A stretch of 64,000 nucleotides of DNA from Seminavis robusta (lineage: Eukaryota; Bacillariophyta; Bacillariophyceae; Naviculales; Naviculaceae), in contig CAICTM010000104.1 of assembly GCA_903772945.1 (NCBI GenBank), positions 1 through 64,000 on the forward strand, given 5' to 3'. Both the position numbers and the translations under genes were made by a program. Shown here one piece after another: positions 42,615 through 52,445 of this stretch. The notes under the pieces are model-generated. The model made no database searches and had not been told where the DNA came from. It saw nothing but the letters and a program-made list of their open reading frames with translations. Each line of letters opens with the position of its first letter. Positions within the stretch are counted from its first letter, which is position 1.

Positions 42615-43847
42615 TCATTGATTGCTTATTACAAACCTATTTAAGAAACCCTCCGGTGTTTCCCCACGCTGCATGATGGTGGGTTTCCGCCACGGCTCCG
42701 GGACCTTGCCGGTAGGAGAATCCCAATACATTTCGTTGGGAAGATGCGCATGCATCTTTTCAAACCCGTGGAAATGCCACATTTGAACCACATCACAAGT
42801 CTTGAAATATCCTGCATTTTGGACATGGGACCAGAGTGCCCAGTAGGCCGCATTTTCGGCCCCCTCTTCGTTCATGCGAAAAAAGTCTTGGGTTCCTTCG
42901 ACCGTGTTGCGCATGAAATCTCGCGACCGAACGAGTTTTCCTTCCAAGAGTGTTCTGTGAAACACAAAGGCATCCCATGACAGCATGCGTGGTCGACATC
43001 GGGCTTTAACTCCTTCAGTATAGTTTTGACTGGTGTGGCCGTGAAGAAACAGGAAATGTTCGTGGGCGGGTGATGGGACCAGATCCTTGTTGAATCCCGA
43101 TGTTGGCACCAGTAGAACCGCATTTTCTCTGAGTCTACGAGCCTCTTGGACGGAGCTGTCAAATGCTTGGTCTGCATTGGCCACAATGACAACGTCGCCA
43201 GCCACAACTTTGGGACTGGTGGCATACAAGAACATTTGATAATAGTTGGGTTGCTTGTCATTGCGGCTCACACACGTCAGGGTGGGCCTTTTCTTGTTTG
43301 CAATACTACCAGTATCCACCACAGTGATATTGTGCTGTTTCAGCTGCTTGTGAAATTGAACATTGAGTTGGTCCATTCTTTCCTTGAAATGATTGCAATT
43401 GGCATCTGAGGAAGATCCATCCAGAATAATGGCAACCTGGTCCAAGTGTGGATTGTTGATGTTGTTTAGTATTGCTTCTTCGATTTCTCTTCGATGGGGA
43501 CTCACAGGCTGTTCTGGTGATTGAGCCCAAAAGCTGGTAACCAGAGATATGGTTATTCTTGGTTGTTTCCCACTAGTAGAAGGGGTATCTGAGGCTTGCT
43601 TGGATTCTGGACTTGGCAATACTGCTGTGTTTGCTTGTGTTATGACCTCACCATTGCGGATGCTGCTATCACTGATGTTGTTGTTTCTGGAAGCAACATC
43701 TTTGGGTTTGGTAGTATTCCCAGGAGGAACGCCTCCATTCTGGGGCACCAATACCACCAACAAGACCAGGCCCAAGAGAACAGTTATTTGCACCCCACGT
43801 CTAGAACCTGGGGGCGTTTTGGTCAAAGGACATGATCTACTTGTCAT
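42615..43847 (-). CDS. type II membrane glycosyltransferase-like protein, copy 1
   Basis: 410 residues from ATG 43847; the frame begins at TTG 43868. A short basic N-terminus is followed by one anchor (about 20-36) and a stem with Asn/Ser (to about 95). The lumenal part looks like a GT-A nucleotide-sugar fold: ITISLVTSFWAQSPEQ at the first strand (about 99-112), QVAIILDGSS (137-146), and GDVVIVANADQAFD (217-230), where Asn-Ala-Asp takes the place of a DxD metal motif. A later SWDAFVFH and a WHFHGFEKMH segment are conserved with copy 2. The sugar, acceptor and exact family are not known. It is likely a Golgi enzyme. Copy 2 lacks 26 residues of the stem (about 50-75). Confidence 0.7.
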   Translation of the reverse strand: MTSRSCPLTKTPPGSRRGVQITVLLGLVLLVVLVPQNGGVPPGNTTKPKDVASRNNNISDSSIRNGEVITQANTAVLPSPESKQASDTPSTSGKQPRITISLVTSFWAQSPEQPVSPHRREIEEAILNNINNPHLDQVAIILDGSSSDANCNHFKERMDQLNVQFHKQLKQHNITVVDTGSIANKKRPTLTCVSRNDKQPNYYQMFLYATSPKVVAGDVVIVANADQAFDSSVQEARRLRENAVLLVPTSGFNKDLVPSPAHEHFLFLHGHTSQNYTEGVKARCRPRMLSWDAFVFHRTLLEGKLVRSRDFMRNTVEGTQDFFRMNEEGAENAAYWALWSHVQNAGYFKTCDVVQMWHFHGFEKMHAHLPNEMYWDSPTGKVPEPWRKPTIMQRGETPEGFLNRFVISNQ

Positions 43848-44230
43848 TTTCCAATAAAGCAAAATCAAAATCTATAAAGGGTAGCTAGCTGGCTGCACAG
43901 TTGCATTGGCAATTGGCAAGGCAGCTTTAAGACAAGAGACGAGAGACGCGGTTCCTGTGTGGGAAATAAATAAAGAAACGTCAGATTTAAACCGACTGAG
44001 CCGTTAAAAAAGGGCGCGGTGTTCCTGTTGGCCCTTGGGTGCGTGGTAGCTCATCCAATCGCATTATCTGCACTCCCAAAGACACCCTCAACCAAAAGCA
44101 TATGGACGATGAGGACAGATTCATCATCCCAGGAGCGCTTGCTAGCTAGCTAACAAGAGCCGCATTGCTCTCTACCGACCCAAACCGTCTGATTTGCCAT
44201 TGGGATTTAATCTATTCCTTCATTCACTGC
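43848..44230. other. spacer between duplicated genes
   Basis: It holds the promoter of copy 1 and the 3' end of copy 2. It is part of the duplicated unit apart from about 44011-44139. Confidence 0.5.
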
Positions 44231-45373
44231 TTATTTAAAAATCTGTTTAAGAAAACTCTCATGTGTGTCCCTAGGCGACATGATGGTGGGTTTCCGCCGC
44301 GGGTCCGGCACCATGCCGGTTGGAGAATCCCAATACGTTTCATTTTCAAGATGCGCATGCATCTTTTCAAATCCGTGGAAATGCCACATTCGAACAAAGC
44401 AACTCTTGAAATATCCTGCATTTTTGACATTGGACCAGAGGGACCAGGTGGCAGCATTTTCGGCACCATCTTCATTCATGTGAAAAAAGGCTTGGGTTCC
44501 TTCCACCGTGTTGCGCATGAAATCTTGCGGTCGGACGAGCTTACCCTCCAAGAGTCTTCTGTGGAACGCAAAGGCATCCCAAGACAGCATGCGTGGTCGA
44601 CACCGGGCTTTGACTCCTTCAGTGTAGTTTTGACTGGTGTGGCCGTGAAGAAACAGGAAATGTTCATGGGCAGGTGATGGGACCAGATCCTTGTCGAATC
44701 CCGATGTTGGCACCAGTAGAACCGCGTTTTCTCTGAGTCTACGAAGCCCTTGGACAGAGCTATCAAATGCTTGGTCCGCATTGGCCATGATGACAACGTC
44801 GCCAGTCACAACTTTGGGACTGGAGGCGTACAAGAACATTTGATAATAGTTGGGTTGCTTATCACTGCGGTTCACACACGTCAGTTTGGGCCTTTTCTTG
44901 TTTGCAACACTTCCGGTATACGGCACAGTGATATTGTGCTGTTCCAGTTTCTTGTGAAACTGAACATTGAGTTGGTCCATTCTTTCCTTGAAATGATTGC
45001 AATTGGCACCTGAGGCAGATCCATCCAGAATAATGGCAACCTGGTCCAAGTGTGGATTGTTAATGTTGTTTAGTATTGCTTCTTCGATTTCTCTTCGATG
45101 AGGACTCGCAGCCTGTTCTGGTGATTGAGCCCAAAAGCTGGTCACCAGAGATATGGTTATTCTTGGTTGTTTCCCACTAGTAGAAGGGGTATCTGATGAT
45201 TGCTTGGATTCTGGACTTGGTAATACTGCCGGCTTGGTAGTATTCCCAGGAGAAATGCCTCGATTCTGGGGCACCACCACCACCAACAAGACGAGGCCCA
45301 AGAGGAGAGCTAGTTGCACCCCCGGTCGAGAACTTGAGGGCGTTCTGGCCCAAGGACTGGATCTGCTTGTCAT
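44231..45373 (-). CDS. type II membrane glycosyltransferase-like protein, copy 2
   Basis: 380 residues from ATG 45373. It is the tandem paralog of the gene at 42615: the same anchor, ITISLVTSFWAQSPEQ, AIILDGSASG, GDVVIMANADQAFD and SWDAFAFH blocks, and the same order throughout. Differences are a 26-residue deletion in the stem, scattered substitutions, and a different last eight residues. The catalytic-looking blocks are kept, so both copies may be active. It is divergent from gene B (46060), with 686 bases between the starts. Identity as a glycosyltransferase is inferred from layout and motifs, as for copy 1. Confidence 0.7.
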   Translation of the reverse strand: MTSRSSPWARTPSSSRPGVQLALLLGLVLLVVVVPQNRGISPGNTTKPAVLPSPESKQSSDTPSTSGKQPRITISLVTSFWAQSPEQAASPHRREIEEAILNNINNPHLDQVAIILDGSASGANCNHFKERMDQLNVQFHKKLEQHNITVPYTGSVANKKRPKLTCVNRSDKQPNYYQMFLYASSPKVVTGDVVIMANADQAFDSSVQGLRRLRENAVLLVPTSGFDKDLVPSPAHEHFLFLHGHTSQNYTEGVKARCRPRMLSWDAFAFHRRLLEGKLVRPQDFMRNTVEGTQAFFHMNEDGAENAATWSLWSNVKNAGYFKSCFVRMWHFHGFEKMHAHLENETYWDSPTGMVPDPRRKPTIMSPRDTHESFLKQIFK

Positions 45374-46059
45374 TATTTTCCAATAAAGCAAATCTATGAA
45401 GGGTGGCTAGCTAGCTGGCTGACTGGGCCCTTTGAATGAAGGCCTATGCAGCTAGCTAGAGTGGACTATGTGGGTTTGTTGCATTGGCAATTGGCCAGTG
45501 AACTGGCAGAAAACTGGCACACTTCAGACTTCAGAGTGAGACGGCCGGTCTGGGGGCGGAGGAAAGAAACGTCAGAATTTAAACTGGCAGAGCGGATAGC
45601 TTCTCGGACGCACTTTTGATCCATATTTGCCATCTCCCCCCGCGTCTCTCCGGCGATGCCACCTCGCATGCAGCTCTCCACTTTTTGTTGGCGATATCCC
45701 GTTTGCTCTCTCTCGCAGATTATCAAGTAAGTCACCTCGTCTCTCGACGCTGTTGGGCCTTTCCGCCGCACCACCCAACGTTACGCAGCTCCAAGAGGAA
45801 CGAAGAACCAACCAAGCCACGGTACGGTGCAAGCAAATAGAATAGTGCAGAAGAGACTTGGTTCAGAGGACCCCACCCGTGGCTTGCCTTGAGGCTCTGT
45901 GGTTCCAAACAAGAGCACAAAGGACCAACGACGCCAGACACTAGCTAGACCATACTTGTAGGGCATTGTAGAGCATTGTAGACAATAGAAAACTAAAAAC
46001 CAACTGCAGGGAGAGGACTGAATTAAGTAAGTCTCTCTTGTGCCACAACTGACTGGTTG
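45374..46059. promoter_or_regulatory. divergent promoter region of copy 2 and gene B
   Basis: 686 bases between two start codons on opposite strands. The left half is the duplicated flank of the glycosyltransferase-like gene; the right half is unique. No individual site is called. Confidence 0.45.
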
Positions 46060-49000
46060 ATGGTTGCTCCACAACAGGAACAGTTTCTCACGAGGAAATA
46101 CCTGGACCGCAAGATGAAGGCAAGGACGAGCTATTACCATTCGAGCCGAAAGATTGAACAAGATCAGGACGGCGTTTTGTTGGAACCTGGTCTTCCAATC
46201 TCCGACGCTTCAATCGTCATCCAAGAGTCCTTCACCAGCTCCGAGCAGCCTCAGCCGCGTCAGCAGCAACGTCCGGAACAGCGGGAGCGGTCGCCAGAGA
46301 GACGACAACCCTCTCCCGATGAGCGCCGAGTAGCTCCATCCCCCGAACGACGTCCCGTCAAGGAACACCGACAAGCATCTCCCGGACAACGTCCCGCGCC
46401 CGAGCAACCGCGTCAAGCGCCGTTCAAATTTCACTTTCGGCCGTATGCGCAAGAGCAGCAACAGTACAACAACAATAAGAAGGCGAGTCATAATCGCTCG
46501 GTCCATCGTCAGCATCCCAATAGGCAGCAGGTCCGAGCCAATGGTCACAGCAACAACCATCAAAGCCGGAGCAACAGTTACTATTCCAATAGCTACAACA
46601 ACAACCACAGCAACAACAGTTCGAGTGCCCAAACCGATAGCCGCGATGACAACCGCAGTTACGACGACCGTCGTCACAATAACCGACGGCCGCTTCATGG
46701 TTTTGACATTCGACGACAAGACGCTACTCGGGAAGAAGAGGAGATGACAATGACGGCAACGGATGAAACATCGGCGATATCCATTGAACAACAACCATTG
46801 GCATGGACGTCGGCCGAGACGGAACAAATTGTACAACAAATGGAGTTTCTCACGGAAAAGATATGCGAAGATCGAGACCGATTTCCCAAAGACATTGTAT
46901 CGCAGCATTTGCGAACACTGCAAGCCGTCATTCAACAAGACAAGTCCAAAAACAAGAGACAACGGGGTAAACTCAACAAGAGGCATCACAACAATAACAA
47001 AAACAATCAAAAAGACATTCTCTTGTCGCGCGATGATCCACTACTCGTGCAAATCTCGGCAGGTCTCCGAGAACTTCAGCTCGTGGATTTGGACAAACTG
47101 TCGTCGTTCTTGGAGGACATTCGACGAGAAGAAGAAAACTTGGCCGGCAAGGACGTGCTGCTGCTTTCCGGTGTCTCGGGATCGGGAAAGACGACTACGC
47201 TTCATTTCTTTGCGGGCACGGACTTTGAAGAGGTAGAAATTGAGGGATTCTTTCATCTGGAACCACGTCGGTGTCCGGATCCCTCCGTGGCACGCTACGA
47301 AACGTCATGTTGTCGCTATGGTGTCACACAAACCTTGCAGACTGCTCAGGTCCTCGTGGATGGCAAAAAGTACTGGGTTTGCGATACTCCTGGATTGGAT
47401 ACGCTGGATTGTATCGAAGCAGAGATTGCACATGGGATTGGTACCATTCGAGCCCTGCAGAAGGCGCGCACGGTACGGCCCATTTTGATTCTCTGCAAGG
47501 ACACATTGGGACATCGCTTTGTCAACTTGGACAAGACATGGGGGGTGCTCACTCGGCAATTCGTCTTGGGACCTGACAATGGCGGTCTCAAGCCATTCAA
47601 CTACATCTTTACCAAGTTTGATTCCAAACATCGGACCCGGCTCTGCCAACAATTTGCCCACTTTCAAGAAGACATGGCCAATGACAAGTACGGGACGCGT
47701 CACAACAAGAGATCGAGCAGCAAGGCGAAACGGTACGCGGGTCGGTCTCGACAATCGGAATGGAATACGGAGGAAGAAGAGCAGGTGTTCAAGACCTTTG
47801 TGGATGATATTGTGGAAAAGACAACACCCGAGGCTCAAGTCGTCATGCCAATGTCGGAAAAACCACAGGCCATGCTGCGTCAGTTGGTTCGCAATTCCTA
47901 TCCCGTCTCCGATCCCGAAAACTTTTTTGCCCCACTTGCCACGGAGGCGTCCTTGTCGAAATTTCAAATTCAACTAGAGCTGACCGTCCATGAGCTCTCC
48001 CTCTCGTTGGCACGGGAACAGTACGATGCCGCGCTCTATCGTCTGGATCAGCTAATGAATATTTCCATGCTCATGCCCGAGGCGGAACCATATTGCACTC
48101 TGGCCATCGAAACTGCATTACGGCATTCCAGACTCGTATTTCAGAGCATGCAGGAGCTACTGGAAAAGGATGACTATGGAACAGCGATTACTCGGATAGA
48201 TGCCTTGCAAGAACTATCAGAGGCCGTCCCAGAAGTTGCAGATTACTCGGAGCGAGGAGAGGAACTCTTGGTTCGGTCCATCATGGCGGATATGGAATCC
48301 CGGGACAATGAAAAGGTTTGCAAGGCCAGCTACCTGCTCAAACACTACCCCAAAGCCCAGGAGGCAATCCAACAAGGCCTGGAGACCAAACAAATCAAAA
48401 TTCGCAACGCGATATCGACTGGTGACTGTACCGAGGCCACGGATTTGATTATACAACTCCACAAATTCGTGTCCTCGTATCCCGAGGCTAAGACGTACAT
48501 GTACGCGGGATATCACATGTTGAAAAACGAAATCAACCGATGTATGGAAGACTTCACAAAAGTTGACGATTCCAGACACAATCTCTCGCTCTTGGCGCGA
48601 CTGATGCCGCATATTCCAGAGGCAGCGGATTTTGGACGCCACGGACTTCGACAACTGTTCAACGCCGTCGAGAAGAAGATTCACGACAATGAATACTCCG
48701 TAACAGTGAACGTAGTCCAGGGCTTGTTGGAACTCGCTGACGTCTTTCCAGATTCAAGTGAATGCGTCAATCGAGGCGTGCAGATCATTTGGAACGTCTT
48801 TGGACTCGTTATGGAGGACAAGCACTATATCCGAGCAATAGGAATTGCCCAAGTTATCGGTGAGATGGTCAAAATCTCACCCAAGGCGTTTGAATATACC
48901 AAGCTGGCAAGCGAGGTATTGGGCGATCGGCTCCTAAGGTGCATCCAGATTGGGAATTACAGCATCGCCATGAAGATGCTCTTGCATTTAACCAAACTCG

Positions 49001-51528
49001 AATGCGAACTTCCGGAGACCTTGAAGTCAGAGTGTGTAGCGCGTGGGTTGAAGAAGATCAAACAAGTGGCTGACCAAGCCATCCAAGACAAGAACTACGG
49101 CGTGATGACAGAGTTCTTCTATGATCTGATTCAGCTAGAATCTGAAGTACCCGAGGCTGGCCGCTGTGCTCGCGGCCTCCTGAGCACCATAGAAAAGGAA
49201 CTGGAAAAGGCCATCCACAAAAAGGACTTTGCACTGGCAATTGAGCTGATGAAGCAGTTCGTCAAGCTCGAAGAACAGGTGGACGAAGTGAAGGAGTTAC
49301 TTGTGAATGGGCAAGAGGCTTTCCAAAAAGCTGTGAAGGACTCTTTATTAGATCTAGACCCCATCGACGCCCTGCAGCTGATTGAAATGATGCTCGTCAA
49401 CAATGACACCTTCTTCATCGCAGGAGAGTGTGCGAGGTTTGGCCTGAATCGCTTCCGAGACATACTTGAAGAAACCATTGACCAAAAAGAATACGTCAAA
49501 GCCGCGGAGTTATGGGACAGGCTGTACTCGCTGTCACTGCAGTATCCGAGGGTGAAAAAGACGGTGCAAGCGGGGTTCCTCATGCTACGAGAGGTACTGT
49601 CAGCGAGTTTGAGTGAACAAAACTACAAAACTGCAACCTTACTTTTACAACATTTCGCCAAGGTGGAGAATGAGCTACCGGAAGCTGACAAGTGTTCCAA
49701 GCAGTCGCTCATGGTAATCAAGAATGCCATCATGTCGTCCATCGATGAAGGTGCATATGACACAGCATTGGATATCTTGAAGATTCTTTCAAAGAACTCC
49801 AAGGTGCTCCCGGATGCGTTCAAGACCGCACAGTTCGGCATCAAACACCTTCAGAGAGTCGTGGAAACCAGACTCATGAACAAGAAAGATTATCGAAAAG
49901 CACTTGAAGTGATGGACCAAGCCATCAAGCTGTCTGAAGGACTCCCGGATGCACTAAAATGTGCTCAAGGAGGGCTCAAGATAATCTTGAAATCAACAGA
50001 GAACGCCATAGAGAAAGGGGACTACGGTCTGGCTGTGGACTTGATGGCTGAAATTGAGAGGCTCACTAACAAGCTCCCCGAGGCATATTTGAGCACCGAG
50101 ATCGCACTTCAAGCTGCCATAAAGCATCTAAAATGGCTCCGTGAAGCAGTGAAAAGCATCGTTGATCAGTTGGGACCAGATGTTCCCGAAGAAAAATTCT
50201 CCAAGATTATCTTTCACCTCAGGAGCCTTGTACAGGCAGTTCTAAAAGCTGAGACGTTACGATATGCCTGTGTGAAGCTACACAAAGAGCCACTTGCACT
50301 GGACGCCGACATTCAGCCTGCGGACGAATTTTGCTCTGAGCAACTGCGAAGGCTCACGGAGTCCGTCGTTTCGGAGTTGATAAAACTCGAAGTCGACAAG
50401 AGCAGCTCTCCTAGCCTAACCAAAATGAGGGAATCGCTTCTGGCTACGATCGTTCGTCTCAGAGTGATGAACGAACATTTGTACCAATGTCCAGGAGGGG
50501 ATCTTGTGGCAGCTGCGTACGACGAATCATTTCAAGACTTGTACGTGCTTCTTAACAGCGTCCTGAGAGATGCCGAAAAGCGAGAAAACAAAGTCGAGAA
50601 CATGGAGTTGATGGAACTCCAAACGTCGTTTCTCTCGCACGTAATTCTTGGTTTGGCAAACTCTGAACAAGAAATCATGGACGAAGAACATTTCAAGATT
50701 CAAGGCTTCCAGTCGCGGCTCTTGAATCTCATGAATAACTTTGAAATCGAGGTTGCGGCTACCAAGGACGTTTTGGCGAATTACAAACCCCTCGAGTCTG
50801 TTGGAGGAAATCCTTCCTTTTCCTACATTCAGCGTCTAGACATTTCAACCTTGGAGGCGCCACGGAGGATACTGCTCGACCTTGGGAAACGCCAATCTCT
50901 GTGCGAGTTGCTCCCGAACGATTTCAAGGGGACTGACTACATCATCTTTGTGAAAAAGTTTGACTTGTCCATGGTGGACTTGATGGAGCAGATCATTATC
51001 TTTCTCGAAAAGGAGCACATAGAAATCGTCAAGACCCAAGCAACAATCGCAGACGTGAGCTTGATAGAAAAGATGGCGACTGCCCTCATCAACGACATTA
51101 GAAAGGTGAACGCCACCATCGGTCGTTTGTCGACATGGTCCGCGGAGGTCGAGAATAGATGTAGGGCTCACACTATGCGTCTCTACAAACTCAAGCAGTC
51201 ATTGACCGAAACAATCACAAGAATAGGACCAATCCGTGACATTGGCAAAACCTTCAACCTGGGAAGTCCCAACAGTCAAAATTCCAAAGCACCCATCGGG
51301 GCTACGCCAAGGGGTAGTGGAACGACTCCATTTGTGTTTGGGGCAGCCACTGCCGTCGCCACGCCCAAATCCGGAATACCTATGGTAATCGGAGGCACCG
51401 CAAAGGCGGGCACTCCGCGAAAGAAGACGAGAATGACACTAAGGGCTGGAACTGCGGTCGAAGGTTCGTCATCAAAACCAGAAGGTACGCTAAATCCATT
51501 CCAATGCTTCTGTGCACGACCCAGTTGA
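46060..51528 (+). CDS. P-loop GTPase-like/helical-repeat protein B
   Basis: 1822 residues from ATG 46060. The N-terminal 230 residues are low complexity (Arg/Pro/Gln, then Asn/Ser/His). A pre-domain with W-T-S-A-E and DDPLL leads to the P-loop GVSGSGKTTT (371-380), DTPGLD (from 442) and TKFD (518-521). All three are close to canonical GTPase motifs, the best in the family. About sixteen helical repeats run from 635 to 1365 with the pattern K-x-Y-x-x-A-L...L-P-E-A-x-x-C. The cap domain (about 1390-1560) has K-A-E-x-L-R, FCSEQL and CPGG (1477-1480). The remaining 260 residues form helices and a Thr/Gly/Pro-rich tail. It probably binds and hydrolyses GTP; the solenoid would bind partners. Confidence 0.85.
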   Translation: MVAPQQEQFLTRKYLDRKMKARTSYYHSSRKIEQDQDGVLLEPGLPISDASIVIQESFTSSEQPQPRQQQRPEQRERSPERRQPSPDERRVAPSPERRPVKEHRQASPGQRPAPEQPRQAPFKFHFRPYAQEQQQYNNNKKASHNRSVHRQHPNRQQVRANGHSNNHQSRSNSYYSNSYNNNHSNNSSSAQTDSRDDNRSYDDRRHNNRRPLHGFDIRRQDATREEEEMTMTATDETSAISIEQQPLAWTSAETEQIVQQMEFLTEKICEDRDRFPKDIVSQHLRTLQAVIQQDKSKNKRQRGKLNKRHHNNNKNNQKDILLSRDDPLLVQISAGLRELQLVDLDKLSSFLEDIRREEENLAGKDVLLLSGVSGSGKTTTLHFFAGTDFEEVEIEGFFHLEPRRCPDPSVARYETSCCRYGVTQTLQTAQVLVDGKKYWVCDTPGLDTLDCIEAEIAHGIGTIRALQKARTVRPILILCKDTLGHRFVNLDKTWGVLTRQFVLGPDNGGLKPFNYIFTKFDSKHRTRLCQQFAHFQEDMANDKYGTRHNKRSSSKAKRYAGRSRQSEWNTEEEEQVFKTFVDDIVEKTTPEAQVVMPMSEKPQAMLRQLVRNSYPVSDPENFFAPLATEASLSKFQIQLELTVHELSLSLAREQYDAALYRLDQLMNISMLMPEAEPYCTLAIETALRHSRLVFQSMQELLEKDDYGTAITRIDALQELSEAVPEVADYSERGEELLVRSIMADMESRDNEKVCKASYLLKHYPKAQEAIQQGLETKQIKIRNAISTGDCTEATDLIIQLHKFVSSYPEAKTYMYAGYHMLKNEINRCMEDFTKVDDSRHNLSLLARLMPHIPEAADFGRHGLRQLFNAVEKKIHDNEYSVTVNVVQGLLELADVFPDSSECVNRGVQIIWNVFGLVMEDKHYIRAIGIAQVIGEMVKISPKAFEYTKLASEVLGDRLLRCIQIGNYSIAMKMLLHLTKLECELPETLKSECVARGLKKIKQVADQAIQDKNYGVMTEFFYDLIQLESEVPEAGRCARGLLSTIEKELEKAIHKKDFALAIELMKQFVKLEEQVDEVKELLVNGQEAFQKAVKDSLLDLDPIDALQLIEMMLVNNDTFFIAGECARFGLNRFRDILEETIDQKEYVKAAELWDRLYSLSLQYPRVKKTVQAGFLMLREVLSASLSEQNYKTATLLLQHFAKVENELPEADKCSKQSLMVIKNAIMSSIDEGAYDTALDILKILSKNSKVLPDAFKTAQFGIKHLQRVVETRLMNKKDYRKALEVMDQAIKLSEGLPDALKCAQGGLKIILKSTENAIEKGDYGLAVDLMAEIERLTNKLPEAYLSTEIALQAAIKHLKWLREAVKSIVDQLGPDVPEEKFSKIIFHLRSLVQAVLKAETLRYACVKLHKEPLALDADIQPADEFCSEQLRRLTESVVSELIKLEVDKSSSPSLTKMRESLLATIVRLRVMNEHLYQCPGGDLVAAAYDESFQDLYVLLNSVLRDAEKRENKVENMELMELQTSFLSHVILGLANSEQEIMDEEHFKIQGFQSRLLNLMNNFEIEVAATKDVLANYKPLESVGGNPSFSYIQRLDISTLEAPRRILLDLGKRQSLCELLPNDFKGTDYIIFVKKFDLSMVDLMEQIIIFLEKEHIEIVKTQATIADVSLIEKMATALINDIRKVNATIGRLSTWSAEVENRCRAHTMRLYKLKQSLTETITRIGPIRDIGKTFNLGSPNSQNSKAPIGATPRGSGTTPFVFGAATAVATPKSGIPMVIGGTAKAGTPRKKTRMTLRAGTAVEGSSSKPEGTLNPFQCFCARPS

Positions 51529-52445
51529 GCGTGTCGTGTGCTGCCCGCTGCTAGGGAAAAACAATATTATTCATTCATTGAACATATGCTCCTGTGATTT
51601 ATTTGTTGAATCAGAGAGGAGGAAACGAATACCAGTTGTATTCAGGTTTACGCCATGATTTTGCATTGGATAAATAAAAGCAAGGAAGAGCTCATTGAAA
51701 GTGGAAGGGCATCCTCGTCAAAGATTCGCCTGGGGTTTGGAGGGGCAAAGGGGAACGGTTCCGTTTTTGCTACTAGTACAGTATGAGAGTGTCGAAGAAG
51801 AGCATGATCATAGCACCATGTAAAGAAAATCCTCTAGAGAATATATCATTGTCCCAGACTTGAGAAACCTCGTACCGTATCAAATGACACCGGTTTGTGC
51901 TGGTCCTTGCGTCTTGGCGTATGTCAGTATGATATGTTTAGTTCAATCGGTTGGCTACGGGGTACAGTACCGGGAGCCTCTCGGATCAAAGCTGAGTACT
52001 ATCTGCTGTTTCCTTGCATGCTTTGCTGTGGCTTCTCCTCGTCAGCGTACAATGTGGTAGCAACCGGTATGCATAGCCGCCAGATGGGAGCAAGCAAGAA
52101 AGAATTCAATCTTTACAATAGAATGGTACCATTACGATTGTATCTTATTTTGTGACCACGAGAATGAGAGGTGGCCGGCACTTCGTTAATTACAATGTTG
52201 GGGAAGGCGGGGGCATCGCTACATATCCAAGTGGCGATGGGATGCCTTAATCTCCAAATCGTACACATGCTTAACGCGTTTCGAGATTAGATACTTGCGA
52301 TCAGAGTGCAACCAGCTCACGCGCATCCCACGATGCCACGAAAGAGCCAGCATCCAAGACGTGACAGGGTGGCACCATCTCGGGTCTCGCTCAATGTGGA
52401 GGTGGTACCGGTAATAAGGAAGCAAACAAAACGACGAGAGTGACC
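51529..52445. other. intergenic between genes B and C
   Basis: 0.9 kb with no supported gene. The frame of gene C opens six bases before its ATG, at a GTG. Confidence 0.5.

Larger units (their letters stand above)
42520..45598. repeat. tandem segmental duplication carrying the two glycosyltransferase-like genes
   Basis: 42520-44010 and 44140-45598 match from a shared CTTGCTAGCTAGCTAACAA at the left edge, through each gene, to a shared AAAGAAACGTCAGA near the right edge. Coding parts align nearly residue for residue; the flanks are more diverged. Confidence 0.8.

Noticed and set aside
46210-47010. 266-codon minus-strand frame opposite the start of gene B
   Set aside because: It is a Val/Leu-rich mirror of the Asn/Ser/Arg-rich N-terminus of B and has no domain.
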